Of a stretch of 47,973 nucleotides of DNA, positions 17,230-27,827 are shown piece by piece. The notes beneath the pieces were generated by a model. That model did not search any database. It worked only from the letters and a program-made list of their open reading frames with translations, and was not told where the DNA came from. Within the stretch, counting starts at the first letter, position 1. The number at the start of each line of letters is the position of its first letter. The stretch comes from Acidimicrobiales bacterium (lineage in GTDB: Bacteria > Actinomycetota > Acidimicrobiia > Acidimicrobiales > JAHWLA01), in NCBI GenBank assembly GCA_035536915.1, contig DATLNE010000017.1, forward strand, positions 1 to 47,973, written 5' to 3'. A program made the position numbers and the translations under genes.

Positions 17230-18065
17230 CCCGTTCTGGGAAGTTGGGCATCGCCGTGCTCACCTCCTCGGGGCCGCACCACCGCTACCTCGTCGCCACG
17301 CTGCGGGCCGCGGGCTTCGACGTACGCGTGGTGGTGGTCGAGCCGTGGGCGGCACAACGCCGGCGCCGGTGGAAGCTGGGCAAGCGCAAGGACTGGGCCT
17401 GGATCGTCTACCACGACCTGCGCCGCAAGTTCCTCGGGCTCGACGCCTACCGCCGCGGCGCCTTCGCCAACCTGCCCACCCCGCTCGGCCCCGAGCCCCG
17501 CACCCTCACCGTCGACTGGATCAACGACCAGTCGGTGGTCGACGCCCTGCGCCAAGCCACCCCCGACGTCACCGTCGTCATGGGCACCGGCATCCTCAAG
17601 GACCGCGTGCTGGAAGCGGCGGGCGGCGTGGTCGTCAACATCCACGGCGGCTACCTGCCCGACTACCGCGGCAACCACTGCATGTTCTTCGCCCTCTCCA
17701 ACGGCGACTTCGACAAGATCGGCACCACGTTGCACTTCGTCGACCGCGGCATCGACACCGGTGACCTCCTCGAAGTGGTGGTCCCCGCCCTGCGGCCCGA
17801 CGACAACGCCGAGGCCATGTACTGCCGGGCCGAGAAGGCCGCCGTCCACCGGCTCGTCAGTTGGCTCGACCACTACGAGAAGGGCGGCGAACTGCCCCGT
17901 GCGCCCCAGGGCCGCAAGGGCAAGCTGCACAACACGAGGGACCGCAAGCCCCAGCACGACCTGTCGGTCTGGTGGCGCCGTCGCACCGGGCGGCTCGTGG
18001 TGCCGGAACGAGAGGCGCGGGCACCCCTGCCCGTGCCCGCTACTCGGGAGGACGTCACACATTGA
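17226..18065 (+). CDS. Formyltransferase-family protein
   Basis: 279 residues with the formyl_transf_N fold. The catalytic Asn-His-Asp set is visible: VVNIHGGYLPDYRGNHCMFF (Asn, His) and TTLHFVDRGIDTGDLLEVV (Asp). These are as in 10-formyl-tetrahydrofolate-dependent enzymes such as methionyl-tRNA and sugar-amine formyltransferases; some family members carry out related N-acylation. The C-terminal tail is basic and low-complexity. ATG overlaps the DTD2-like stop; its TGA overlaps the TTG of the synthetase-like gene. Inferred role: N-formylation (or a related one-carbon transfer) of the pathway product or of an aminoacyl-tRNA. Confidence 0.82.
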   Translation: MTRSGKLGIAVLTSSGPHHRYLVATLRAAGFDVRVVVVEPWAAQRRRRWKLGKRKDWAWIVYHDLRRKFLGLDAYRRGAFANLPTPLGPEPRTLTVDWINDQSVVDALRQATPDVTVVMGTGILKDRVLEAAGGVVVNIHGGYLPDYRGNHCMFFALSNGDFDKIGTTLHFVDRGIDTGDLLEVVVPALRPDDNAEAMYCRAEKAAVHRLVSWLDHYEKGGELPRAPQGRKGKLHNTRDRKPQHDLSVWWRRRTGRLVVPEREARAPLPVPATREDVTH

Positions 18066-19837
18066 GCGCGGCCAGAGGACTGGGACCGGCCGAGCAGGCG
18101 CTGGCCGACGCGCTGCGTGCGCACCTCGGCACCGACGCGGCGATCGAGGTCGAGCCGTGCAGCAAGAACGCGCCTGGCGACTTCCGCTTCGACCTGCGCC
18201 CTCTGCTGGGCGCCGGTGAACAGGCCACCAAGGAGGCGTGCCGCGACGCGGCGGCCAAGGTGGCCGAGGCCGACTGGATCGACCAGGCCGTCGGCGTGCC
18301 GCCCCGGGTGTACCTGACGCCCCGCCTCGACGTGCTGGCCTCGCAGGTGGTCGACGGCATCTACGACGAGCGCCGCACCTATGGCACCGGCGACGAGCAC
18401 GCGGGCCGCAAGGTCATCGTCTCCTACAACAGCCCCAACGCCAACAAGGCACTGCACCTGGGCCACCTGCGGGTGTGCTTCATGGGCATGTCGATGGCCA
18501 ACCTGCTCGAAGCCCGGGGCTACGAGACCCTGCGCTCGGAGATGCTGAGCAACTACGGCATCCACATCTGCCAGGCCATCGCCGCCTACGAGCGGTGGGG
18601 CGACGGCTCCACCCCCGAGTCGACCGGCATGAAGGGCGACCACTTCGTCTCGCAGTGGTACGCCATGTACCACGCCCGGCTGGCCGAGGTCCCCGAACTG
18701 GAAGACCACGCCGCCACACTGCTGCAGCGCATGGAGGCGGGCGACGACAAGCTGCTCGCCTTCAACGAGCAGTTCACCGAGTGGTCGATCGCGGGCATCT
18801 TCGAGACCTACGAGCGCATCGGCGCCTTCCACGACTTCCGCTTCCGCGAGCTCGACACCCTCCCCATCGCCATGCGCCTCATCACCCAGGCGCTGCTGCG
18901 GGGCGAGTGCCTGCGCCGGCCCGACGGCTCCGTCTACGTCGACCTCGACGACAAGGGCCTGGGCCAGGTCACCATCCTGCGCCGCGACGGCACCCCGCTG
19001 GTGTTCACCCAGCTACTGGCCGTGTGGGTGCGACGCGAACAGTTGCACCCGTACCACGAGGTCATGCACGTCACCGGCGACCAGTGGACGGCAGGCGTCA
19101 ACGCCCTGCTGGAGATCCTCACGCGCTTCGGCAGCGAGCGAGCGGGCTCCATGACCGAAGGCGTCTACTTCGGCATGGTCAAGCTGCCCGAGGGCAAGAT
19201 GCGCTCCCGCGAAGGCATCGTCGTCGGTGCCGACATGGTGCTCGACCGGTTGCGCGACCGCATGATCGACGAGTGGGCCACCGCCGCACCCGGCCCCATC
19301 GACCACTTCCAGCGCGACGTGTCGGAGCGGCTCGGCCTGGCCGTCGTGAAGTACTGGCTGCTCGGCTTCAAGCGCCATGCCTACATCACCTACGACGAAG
19401 AGGTCATGTGGCGCGACGGGCGCGCCGCCCTCGCCGCGGTCGTGCGCGTGCTGCGCTGCGTGGAGGAAGCCGAAACAGCCGAACCGACGGGCACCGCGCC
19501 CGGCTCCAAGTCGGCGGCGTTGGCCCGGCGCGAACTCCTGCTCCGTCTCAACGGCATGCCCAAGATCGTGGGGCAGGCACTGGAGCGCCGCGACCCGGCC
19601 GACGTCGTCCACTACCTCGACGACGTCTGCCGCCGTGCCGCCCAGTGCGACCGCCAAGCGCAGCTCGACGCGGCAACGTGGCGGGCGGTGGGCATCGTGG
19701 TGCGCCGCTCCTTGGCCTTGCTCGACATCACGCTTCCGCCCTCGCTTCGGTACCTGCCGCCGCCCTTCGGCGAAGCCGACCTGGCCGACGACGACGACTC
19801 GCTGCCCGAAGCCGTGGCGCCTGTCACTGCCGGTTAG
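18062..19837 (+). CDS. Arginyl-tRNA synthetase-like protein with altered amino-acid pocket
   Basis: 591 residues with the full class Ia ArgRS layout: a diverged N-terminal additional domain, catalytic domain with SPNANKALHLGHLR (HIGH motif, His132-His135) and EGKMRSREG (KMSK-like, Lys379), and a C-terminal DALR-type helical domain (DPADVVHYLDDVCRRA). The ArgRS motif LYLTRDIA, whose Tyr and Asp bind the arginine side chain, reads LVFTQLLA (Val314, Leu318). The motif GDWGTQFG reads SNYGIHIC. I infer a changed substrate. The TTG start overlaps the upstream TGA and has GGAGG 10 bases upstream. It may charge a tRNA with another amino acid, or ligate an amino acid to a small molecule as MshC does. 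Confidence 0.85.
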   Translation: MSAARGLGPAEQALADALRAHLGTDAAIEVEPCSKNAPGDFRFDLRPLLGAGEQATKEACRDAAAKVAEADWIDQAVGVPPRVYLTPRLDVLASQVVDGIYDERRTYGTGDEHAGRKVIVSYNSPNANKALHLGHLRVCFMGMSMANLLEARGYETLRSEMLSNYGIHICQAIAAYERWGDGSTPESTGMKGDHFVSQWYAMYHARLAEVPELEDHAATLLQRMEAGDDKLLAFNEQFTEWSIAGIFETYERIGAFHDFRFRELDTLPIAMRLITQALLRGECLRRPDGSVYVDLDDKGLGQVTILRRDGTPLVFTQLLAVWVRREQLHPYHEVMHVTGDQWTAGVNALLEILTRFGSERAGSMTEGVYFGMVKLPEGKMRSREGIVVGADMVLDRLRDRMIDEWATAAPGPIDHFQRDVSERLGLAVVKYWLLGFKRHAYITYDEEVMWRDGRAALAAVVRVLRCVEEAETAEPTGTAPGSKSAALARRELLLRLNGMPKIVGQALERRDPADVVHYLDDVCRRAAQCDRQAQLDAATWRAVGIVVRRSLALLDITLPPSLRYLPPPFGEADLADDDDSLPEAVAPVTAG

Positions 19838-19864
19838 CGGACCTGCCGAAGTAGCCTGCGACCG

Positions 19865-20866
19865 ATGAAGACGTCGGTGCTGGCCGAGCGCTTGGCGCTG
19901 GCCGACTTGGACTCGCAGTTGGCCGCGGTCGACGCGCGGCTGGAAGCGGCCGTGCGCACCGGCAACCCCGCCATCTCCCTCCCCGCCCTGCGCGTGGTGA
20001 GCGGCGGTGGCAAGCGGCTGCGCCCCGTGCTCGCACTGGCTGCCGCCGTCGCCGCAGGCGGGTCGATCACCGACGAGGTGATCACCGGCGCCGTGGCGCT
20101 GGAACTGGTGCACGCGGGCTCCCTGGTGCACGACGACATCATGGACGAGGCCGCCTCGCGCCGAGGGGTGCCCACCATCAACGCCGTGGAAGGCATCCGC
20201 GACGCCATCCTGGTGGGCGACTTCCTGCTGGCCCGTGCAGGCGAGCTGTCGGCGTCGATCGGCCAAGAGGTGGCGGGGGCGCTCGCCCGAGCTATCGCCG
20301 AGCTGTGCGACGGCCAGTCGCGTGAGACGGGCTCGGCCTTCGACGTCAGCCGCACGGTGGCCGACTACGAAGCGTCTATCGCAGGCAAGACGGCCGCACT
20401 GATGCGGGCCTCGTGCGAAATCGGTGCCTTGAGCGCAGGGCGCGTGGAAGCGGCACCGGGGCTGGCCCGCTTCGGAACCGCCTTCGGCATGGCGTTCCAG
20501 ATCGTCGACGACGTGCTCGACGTGGCGTCCACCGCCGAGGCCATGGGCAAGCCGGTCGGCAACGACGTCAAGGAAGGCGTGTACTCGCTGCCGGTCCTGC
20601 TGGTCCTGGCCGGCGCCCGCGGCGACGACGTGCGGGCCCTGCTCGGCCGCGACATGACGGTGGACTCGATCGACAAGGTGCTTCGCCTGGTGGCCGAGGA
20701 CGGCGGCGTCACCGGCGCCCTGCGCCGAGCGGCGGAGTTCAACGAAGGCGCCGCGGCTGCCCTGGCCGACCTCCCGCCCGGCCCCACAGCCGACGGCCTG
20801 CGCGAACTTCCGACCGTCTACCTCGACTGGGCCGTGCAGGAGAAGATGTCGGTCATCGGGGGCTGA
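19865..20866 (+). CDS. Polyprenyl (E-type) diphosphate synthase
   Basis: 333-residue all-helical prenyltransferase that extends allylic diphosphates with IPP. SGGGKRLRPVLALAAA is the IPP-binding region. The first Asp-rich motif is LVHDDIMDEAASRRG (DDxxD) and the second is FQIVDDVLDVASTAEAMGKP. Length and motifs fit a long-chain (C35-C50) synthase for menaquinone side chains. It lies 27 bases after the synthetase-like gene in the same direction, so it may be read through from that operon without sharing its function. Its last 14 bases overlap the 3' end of the oxygenase gene on the other strand. Confidence 0.92.
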   Translation: MKTSVLAERLALADLDSQLAAVDARLEAAVRTGNPAISLPALRVVSGGGKRLRPVLALAAAVAAGGSITDEVITGAVALELVHAGSLVHDDIMDEAASRRGVPTINAVEGIRDAILVGDFLLARAGELSASIGQEVAGALARAIAELCDGQSRETGSAFDVSRTVADYEASIAGKTAALMRASCEIGALSAGRVEAAPGLARFGTAFGMAFQIVDDVLDVASTAEAMGKPVGNDVKEGVYSLPVLLVLAGARGDDVRALLGRDMTVDSIDKVLRLVAEDGGVTGALRRAAEFNEGAAAALADLPPGPTADGLRELPTVYLDWAVQEKMSVIGG

Positions 20867-21242
20867 AGCCGACGGCGACGAGGGTTCGCCGCTCGCCGGG
20901 TGCCAGTGGGGTCCAGCCGTGTTCGACGTCCTGGCCCCGCAGGACCAGTCCCTCCCCTACCGCCAGGGAAACTGCTTCGTCGTCGACCACCAGGACCGAC
21001 GCCGGTGCCTCGTGGAACACCGTGAGGTGGAAGACGAGGTCGTAGCCCGGGCCGTCGCGATGCCGACGTAAGCGGGTGCTGTCGTCGTGGTACTGGTACA
21101 GCGCGTTGTAGGTCGGCACCACCTCGACCCCGACGGCCGCCGACACCGCTTCGCGCAGCTGGCGGCTGACGGCCAGTCGGCGCAGCACCGATCCAGGGCC
21201 GCCGTCGGGGCGCTGCCGTTCGGACTCGGCGGCCAGCTCCAC
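20853..21242 (-). CDS. 2-oxoglutarate/Fe(II) oxygenase-like protein, candidate RiPP modifying enzyme
   Basis: 129 residues from a GTG start. The jelly-roll signature is visible: LRRHRDGPGYDLVFHLTVFH gives the HxD pair, VEHGWTPL the distal His and GERRTLVAVGF the 2-oxoglutarate Arg. The same frame is open upstream for about 25 codons without an ATG/GTG, and that stretch (STAFHCLGRLPFVGD) reads like protein, so the true N-terminus is uncertain or truncated. It lies 52 bases downstream of the second precursor-like peptide, on the same strand. Inferred role: hydroxylating the peptide core (which contains Asp-Pro-Cys). Confidence 0.6.
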   Translation of the reverse strand: MELAAESERQRPDGGPGSVLRRLAVSRQLREAVSAAVGVEVVPTYNALYQYHDDSTRLRRHRDGPGYDLVFHLTVFHEAPASVLVVDDEAVSLAVGEGLVLRGQDVEHGWTPLAPGERRTLVAVGFSPR

Positions 21243-21294
21243 GAGGAGCCGGTCACCGACGAACGGCAGGCGCCCGAGACAGTGGAACGCGGTG

Positions 21295-21411
21295 CTACTC
21301 GCCGCCGTCGCAGGGGTCGCCTACGGCCAGGCGGCCACCGGTGACGTCCTCGGCTTCCTCGGCCTCGACGTCGAGGTCGTCGACGCCTGCGCCTTCGGAG
21401 GCGTCGCTCAC
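21295..21411 (-). CDS. Precursor-like peptide 2 (candidate RiPP precursor)
   Basis: A 38-residue acidic peptide starting GTG, overlapping the stop of peptide 1 (GTGA), so translationally coupled. It parallels peptide 1: GAG(V/I)(D/E)DLD, an acidic stretch ending DVTGG, then a short tail RLAVGDPCDGGE. The Gly-Gly would be a typical double-Gly site for the C39 peptidase of the nearby exporter, leaving a 12-residue product with one Cys. I recognise no named family. Confidence 0.65.
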   Translation of the reverse strand: MSDASEGAGVDDLDVEAEEAEDVTGGRLAVGDPCDGGE

Positions 21412-21524
21412 TCGCCGCCCTCGCACGGGTCGGCCCTGCGACCGCCGGTCACGTCGCCCGCCTCGTCCTCGGTGGCGTCGAGGTCCTCGATGCCTGCGCC
21501 CTCGTCGATCGGTTCTGTCGTCAT
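21408..21524 (-). CDS. Precursor-like peptide 1 (candidate RiPP precursor)
   Basis: A 38-residue acidic peptide (ATG) with a good Shine-Dalgarno (AAAGAGG, 8-9 bases upstream). The leader part has GAGIEDLD followed by acidic residues and DVTGG; the tail is RRADPCEGGE. It has the same length and pattern as peptide 2, indicating a tandem duplication. Cleavage after Gly-Gly by the C39 domain would give a 10-residue core with one Cys and a C-terminal GGE. It is divergent from the PpiC-related gene and exporter, with 86 bases between. Confidence 0.7.
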   Translation of the reverse strand: MTTEPIDEGAGIEDLDATEDEAGDVTGGRRADPCEGGE

Positions 21525-21610
21525 GGCCGTTACCTCTTTCGTCGGGATTGTCGCTCGCTGAGCCTGACATCGAAGCCCGGCACCGTCAACGGGCGCGACG
21601 ATGGGGCTCG

Positions 21611-22529
21611 ATGACCGCTTCCCCGTGGGCACTGCCCGCTTTCGCCGTGGGCAAACGCCCCTATTCGTGGGACGACGTGGCCGCCTTCGCCCGCCGCGAC
21701 GGCCGGTGGCAACAGTTGGTGCGGGAGGTGCACGAGGGCCTGGCCTGCCGCAAGGCGGGCCACGCGGCCGAGCCCGCGGCGGTGAAGCAGGCGGCCGTCG
21801 ACTTTCGCTACCGACGGCGGCTCATCACCGGCGAGGAGACCGAGGCGTGGCTGCGGGTACGCCACGTCGAGGTGGGCGAATGGATGGACTGCATGCGCCG
21901 CGCCGTGCTGCGGGCCGACCACCCCGGCATCGGCAGCACCGAGGCCGTCGCCTACGACGAGGTAGAGCCGCTGCTGTGGGCCACCGGGCGCTGCCGCGGC
22001 CTGCTCGACGACTTCGCCGTGGCCTTGGCCCACCGGGTAGCCGCTCACATGCGCCTCACCGACAGCCTGCCCGCCACCGACGACGACATCGACAGCGCCC
22101 TCGACCGCTTCCGGGCGACGGTGGTGACGGCGGCCACCGTGCGGGAAGAGGTGGCCCGCCGCCAACTCGACTGGCTCGCCGTGGCCCGAGAAGAGGCCCG
22201 CTTCGCCACCGACGACGCGGCACGGGAAGCGGTGCTGTCGGTGCGCGACGACGGGCTCACCCTCTCCGAGGTGTGCGAGCTGGCCGAGGTGCCGCTGGTG
22301 CGCCGCACCACCTTGTTGGAGGAAGTCGACGAGCCCTTGCGCCCGTCGGTGCTCGGCGCCCGCCCCGGCGAGCTGGTGGGGCCGTTGCCGGTGGAGGGCG
22401 GGTTTGCCGTCGCCCTTGTCGAATCAAAGGTGGTGCCCTCGGTCGACGATCCCGACATCCGGCGCCGCGCCGCCGAGGCCACAGTGGCCGCTGCCCTGCG
22501 GCGCGAGGTGGAAGCACGGGTGCAGTGGC

Positions 22530-22543
<14 letters not shown>
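21611..22543 (+). CDS. PpiC/parvulin-related peptide-maturation-type protein
   Basis: 310 residues, mostly helical, with no signal peptide. The C-terminal part (from about residue 245) has GELVGPLPVEGGFAVALVES followed by a basic, helical end. It resembles the tail of parvulin (PpiC/SurA) prolyl isomerases (GxxxGPxxxxxGxxVxxVxx). PpiC-related proteins of this kind are known next to bacteriocin-type exporters as putative peptide-maturation factors. A GGGG tract precedes the ATG by 6 bases. Its last 14 bases overlap the exporter gene. The Asp-Pro in both peptide cores is a possible isomerisation target; this is inference. Confidence 0.6.
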
Positions 22544-25610
<3,067 letters not shown>

Positions 25611-26312
25611 CCAGCACGGCGCCGACGGCGTCGACGGCGACGAACACCAACCGGGCCAGCAGTGCCGCGGCCGCTCCTGCACCGGCGGGCAGGCCCGCAA
25701 GAGCGACGAAGGCGGCCTCGCGCACGCCCACGCCCGCGGGGACGGGGCCGGCCACGAATCCGGCCAACCACGACGCCGCCGTGGCGGCCACGACGCGCAC
25801 GGGCTCGGCGGTGGGATCGACGGCGCGCGCCACGGCCCACGTCGCCGTGCCGATGAGGGCCCACGCAGGCAGGTACTGAGCGGCGACGCGGGCGCGTGGG
25901 TGCAGCAGGACGAGCGCGGCCACGGCGGTCAGCAGCGGGTGCACGAGGGCGAGGGCGACAGCAGCGGCCGCCGCGTAGACGGCGATGAGCGAGATGAGGA
26001 CGCTGCGGTAGGCGGCCTTGCGCTCCACGCCTCGGCGCACGGCGTGCTCGGCCCGACCCACCACCGGCCAGATACCACCGGGCACGTACTTGCCGATCTC
26101 GCCCGCGAAGAAGGCGCCCACGAGCGGGGCGCCCGCGATGCGCGACCAGCCGAGGGCGACCACGACGATGCCCGTGGCGGCCGACGGCACGGCCAGCAGC
26201 AGCCACGCGAGCTCGGCGTCGGCCAGCGCCGCAGTCGCTGCCGACCAGTGGCGGGCGACCAGCGCGCCGAGGAAGCCAAGTCCCGCCAAGGCGAACCCGA
26301 CGCTGACCAAGC

Positions 26313-26362
26313 GTTCTGGCACCGAGATCGCCGCCCCTGCGGGGCGATCTCGGTGCCAGAAC
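26313..26362. repeat. Perfect 20-bp inverted repeat with 10-base loop
   Basis: The arm at 26313-26332 (beginning GTTCTGGCACCG) is exactly complementary to the arm at 26343-26362 (ending CGGTGCCAGAAC), around a GC-rich 10-base loop. It sits between the lipoate-ligase-like stop and the membrane-protein start and covers that start. It could be a terminator-like stem (no T-run), a protein-binding site or a dispersed palindromic repeat. Confidence 0.85.
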
Positions 26363-26375
26363 CGGCGAGCGGCCG

Positions 26376-26969
26376 TCACGCGGGCAGGGAAGCGAAGAAG
26401 TCGGCCTCCAAGGTGTCGAGCCGGTCGCCCACCCCGACGGCGGCCTCGGCCAACTCGTCCACGGCCTCGGCGGGCAGGCCCAGGTGCGCCACCAACGGCC
26501 GGGGGTCCCAGGTGCGGTACACCGCGCACTGGAACAGCGCGCCGTCGCGCGTGCGGCGCTGGGAGATGCCCACGACCTTGCGCCCGCCGACGGCGACCTC
26601 GCCCGGTCCCATGCCGCCGAAGCAGACCTGCCGCGACCACCGCGTGCAGACCAGCCCGCCGTGGTGCACCTGGCCGCCCAGCAACTCGGCCCACACCTTG
26701 CCCAGCCACCAGAAGGCCCGGCCTACGTCGTCGTGCCACAACGGGTCGTGGCGAGGCACCACCACGTCGACCCACAAGGGGTCGCCGGGGGCGAGCAGCA
26801 CCGCTCCCCCGCCGCTGCGCCGGCGCACGCCGTCACCATGCTGGGTGGAGCCGAGCACCACCGCCGTCTCCGTCACCTCGCACACGGTCACGGAGCGGTG
26901 CCCGTAGTCGACCTCGCGTGCGTGCAACTCACCGGCCGCGCCCCGCAGGCGCGCCAACGTCCAGTCCAC
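26376..26969 (-). CDS. Lipoate-protein ligase A-family protein
   Basis: 197 residues with the BPL/LplA/LipB fold. It has RRRSGGGAVLLAPGDPLWVD (the RRxSGGGAV lipoyl-AMP loop) and GPGEVAVGGRKVVGISQRR, with the lysine region binding the activated acyl group. The family attaches lipoate or octanoate to E2/GcvH proteins; small members also act as octanoyltransferases or amidotransferases. It lacks the C-terminal accessory domain of full LplA. The GTG start overlaps the HNH gene's TAG (TAGTG); frame-open sequence further upstream lies inside that gene and is not similar to the family. Confidence 0.82.
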   Translation of the reverse strand: MDWTLARLRGAAGELHAREVDYGHRSVTVCEVTETAVVLGSTQHGDGVRRRSGGGAVLLAPGDPLWVDVVVPRHDPLWHDDVGRAFWWLGKVWAELLGGQVHHGGLVCTRWSRQVCFGGMGPGEVAVGGRKVVGISQRRTRDGALFQCAVYRTWDPRPLVAHLGLPAEAVDELAEAAVGVGDRLDTLEADFFASLPA

Positions 26970-27481
26970 TATGCGGATAGTTCGGAGCGGGAGACGTTCA
27001 GGTACTGCTCCCAGTCGGAGCGCACCGACCCGGTGGCGACCAGCGCCCACGCCCGTTCCCGCGGCGCTGTGGGCAGGCGGCGCAGGGTGAGGCCGGTCTC
27101 GTGGAGGAGGCGGTCCTCCTTGCGGGTGTTGCAGGGGCGGCAAGCGGCGACCACGTTCTCCCACGTGTGCTCGCCGCCCTTCGACTTGGGAATCACGTGG
27201 TCGATGTTCTCAGCCGCGGCGCCGCAGTACTGGCAGCGGTGCCCGTCGCGGGCGAAGACGGCCCGGCGGTTCAAGGCCACCCGGGCCTGGTAGGGCACCT
27301 TCACGAAGTATGTGAGGCGCACGACCGAGGGCTCGGGGAAGGCGGCACGCTCGGAGTGGAACTCGACGCCGGTGGCGTGGATCAACTCGGCCTTGGAGTC
27401 GAGCACCAGCAGCAGGGCCCGCCGGGTCGACACGACGCAGAGCGGCTCGTACGTCGCGTTGAGGATGAGCGCCCGCGACAC
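26969..27481 (-). CDS. HNH endonuclease domain protein
   Basis: 170 residues. The N-terminal [20 protein letters not shown] is common to a widespread actinobacterial HNH family. The nuclease core is [20 protein letters not shown] then [14 protein letters not shown], with two CxxC zinc knuckles and the DH/N catalytic set. The natural substrate of this family is unknown; it is not tied to a mobile element here. The start is GTG. It is coupled to the downstream lipoate-ligase-like gene. Confidence 0.9.
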   Translation of the reverse strand: MSRALILNATYEPLCVVSTRRALLLVLDSKAELIHATGVEFHSERAAFPEPSVVRLTYFVKVPYQARVALNRRAVFARDGHRCQYCGAAAENIDHVIPKSKGGEHTWENVVAACRPCNTRKEDRLLHETGLTLRRLPTAPRERAWALVATGSVRSDWEQYLNVSRSELSA

Positions 27482-27538
27482 CGCCAGAGCCCCTCTACCG
27501 CGCCTCTGTCCCTGGTGGCACCCGCATGAAGGAAAAGG

Positions 27539-27784
27539 CTACCGCAGCGCCCGTCGATAGCTCCTGCACCATTTCAGGTAGACGACCACGTCGTCGGGCT
27601 CGGGCCGATGGGCGTCGTCGCCGTACATGGTCTGGAGGCGGAAGGCCAGGTAGTCGGGGTCGGGCGTGGGCAGGAACGGCGGCCGCCGCCACCACCCCGG
27701 CGCCGCCAGCCGGAACAGTTGCACGACGGCGGTCCACCACAACTGCGGCCGCACCGCCACCGCCCCCACCACTCTGGAGTACAT
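27539..27784 (-). CDS. Small conserved actinobacterial protein, unknown function
   Basis: 81 residues, Trp- and Arg-rich. RRPPFLPTPDPDYLAFRLQT and DDVVVYLKWCRSYRR resemble a small uncharacterised protein that I recall from actinobacteria; no function is known to me. The ATG lies inside the left arm of a 13-bp inverted repeat, so its translation could be affected by hairpin formation. A longer reading from an ATG at 27794 is in another frame and gives a Gly-rich, unlikely product. Confidence 0.55.
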   Translation of the reverse strand: MYSRVVGAVAVRPQLWWTAVVQLFRLAAPGWWRRPPFLPTPDPDYLAFRLQTMYGDDAHRPEPDDVVVYLKWCRSYRRALR

Positions 27785-27813
27785 AGCGCTTCATTTTGAC
27801 GCGCTATGTACTC
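27777..27813. promoter_or_regulatory. Perfect 13-bp inverted repeat between two minus-strand genes
   Basis: GAGTACATAGCGC (27777-27789) and its exact complement (27801-27813) are separated by 11 AT-richer bases. It begins 14 bases downstream of the acyl-CoA dehydrogenase stop and covers the start codon of the small 81-residue gene. It may be an operator, or a factor-independent stem closing the dehydrogenase transcript (no T-run). Confidence 0.7.
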
Positions 27814-27827
27814 GGGACGGGACTTGG

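Noticed and set aside
11459-20866. A tRNA-anchored genomic island
   Set aside because: The tRNA sits beside an accessory operon, but there is no integrase, no insertion sequence and no direct repeat of the tRNA 3' end later in the window. Base and codon use look like the neighbours'.
27495-27794. A 99-codon minus-strand ORF starting ATG-AAG-CGC-TAT
   Set aside because: It overlaps the better-supported 81-residue gene in another frame, is poly-Gly/Ala/Arg rich, and has no Shine-Dalgarno.
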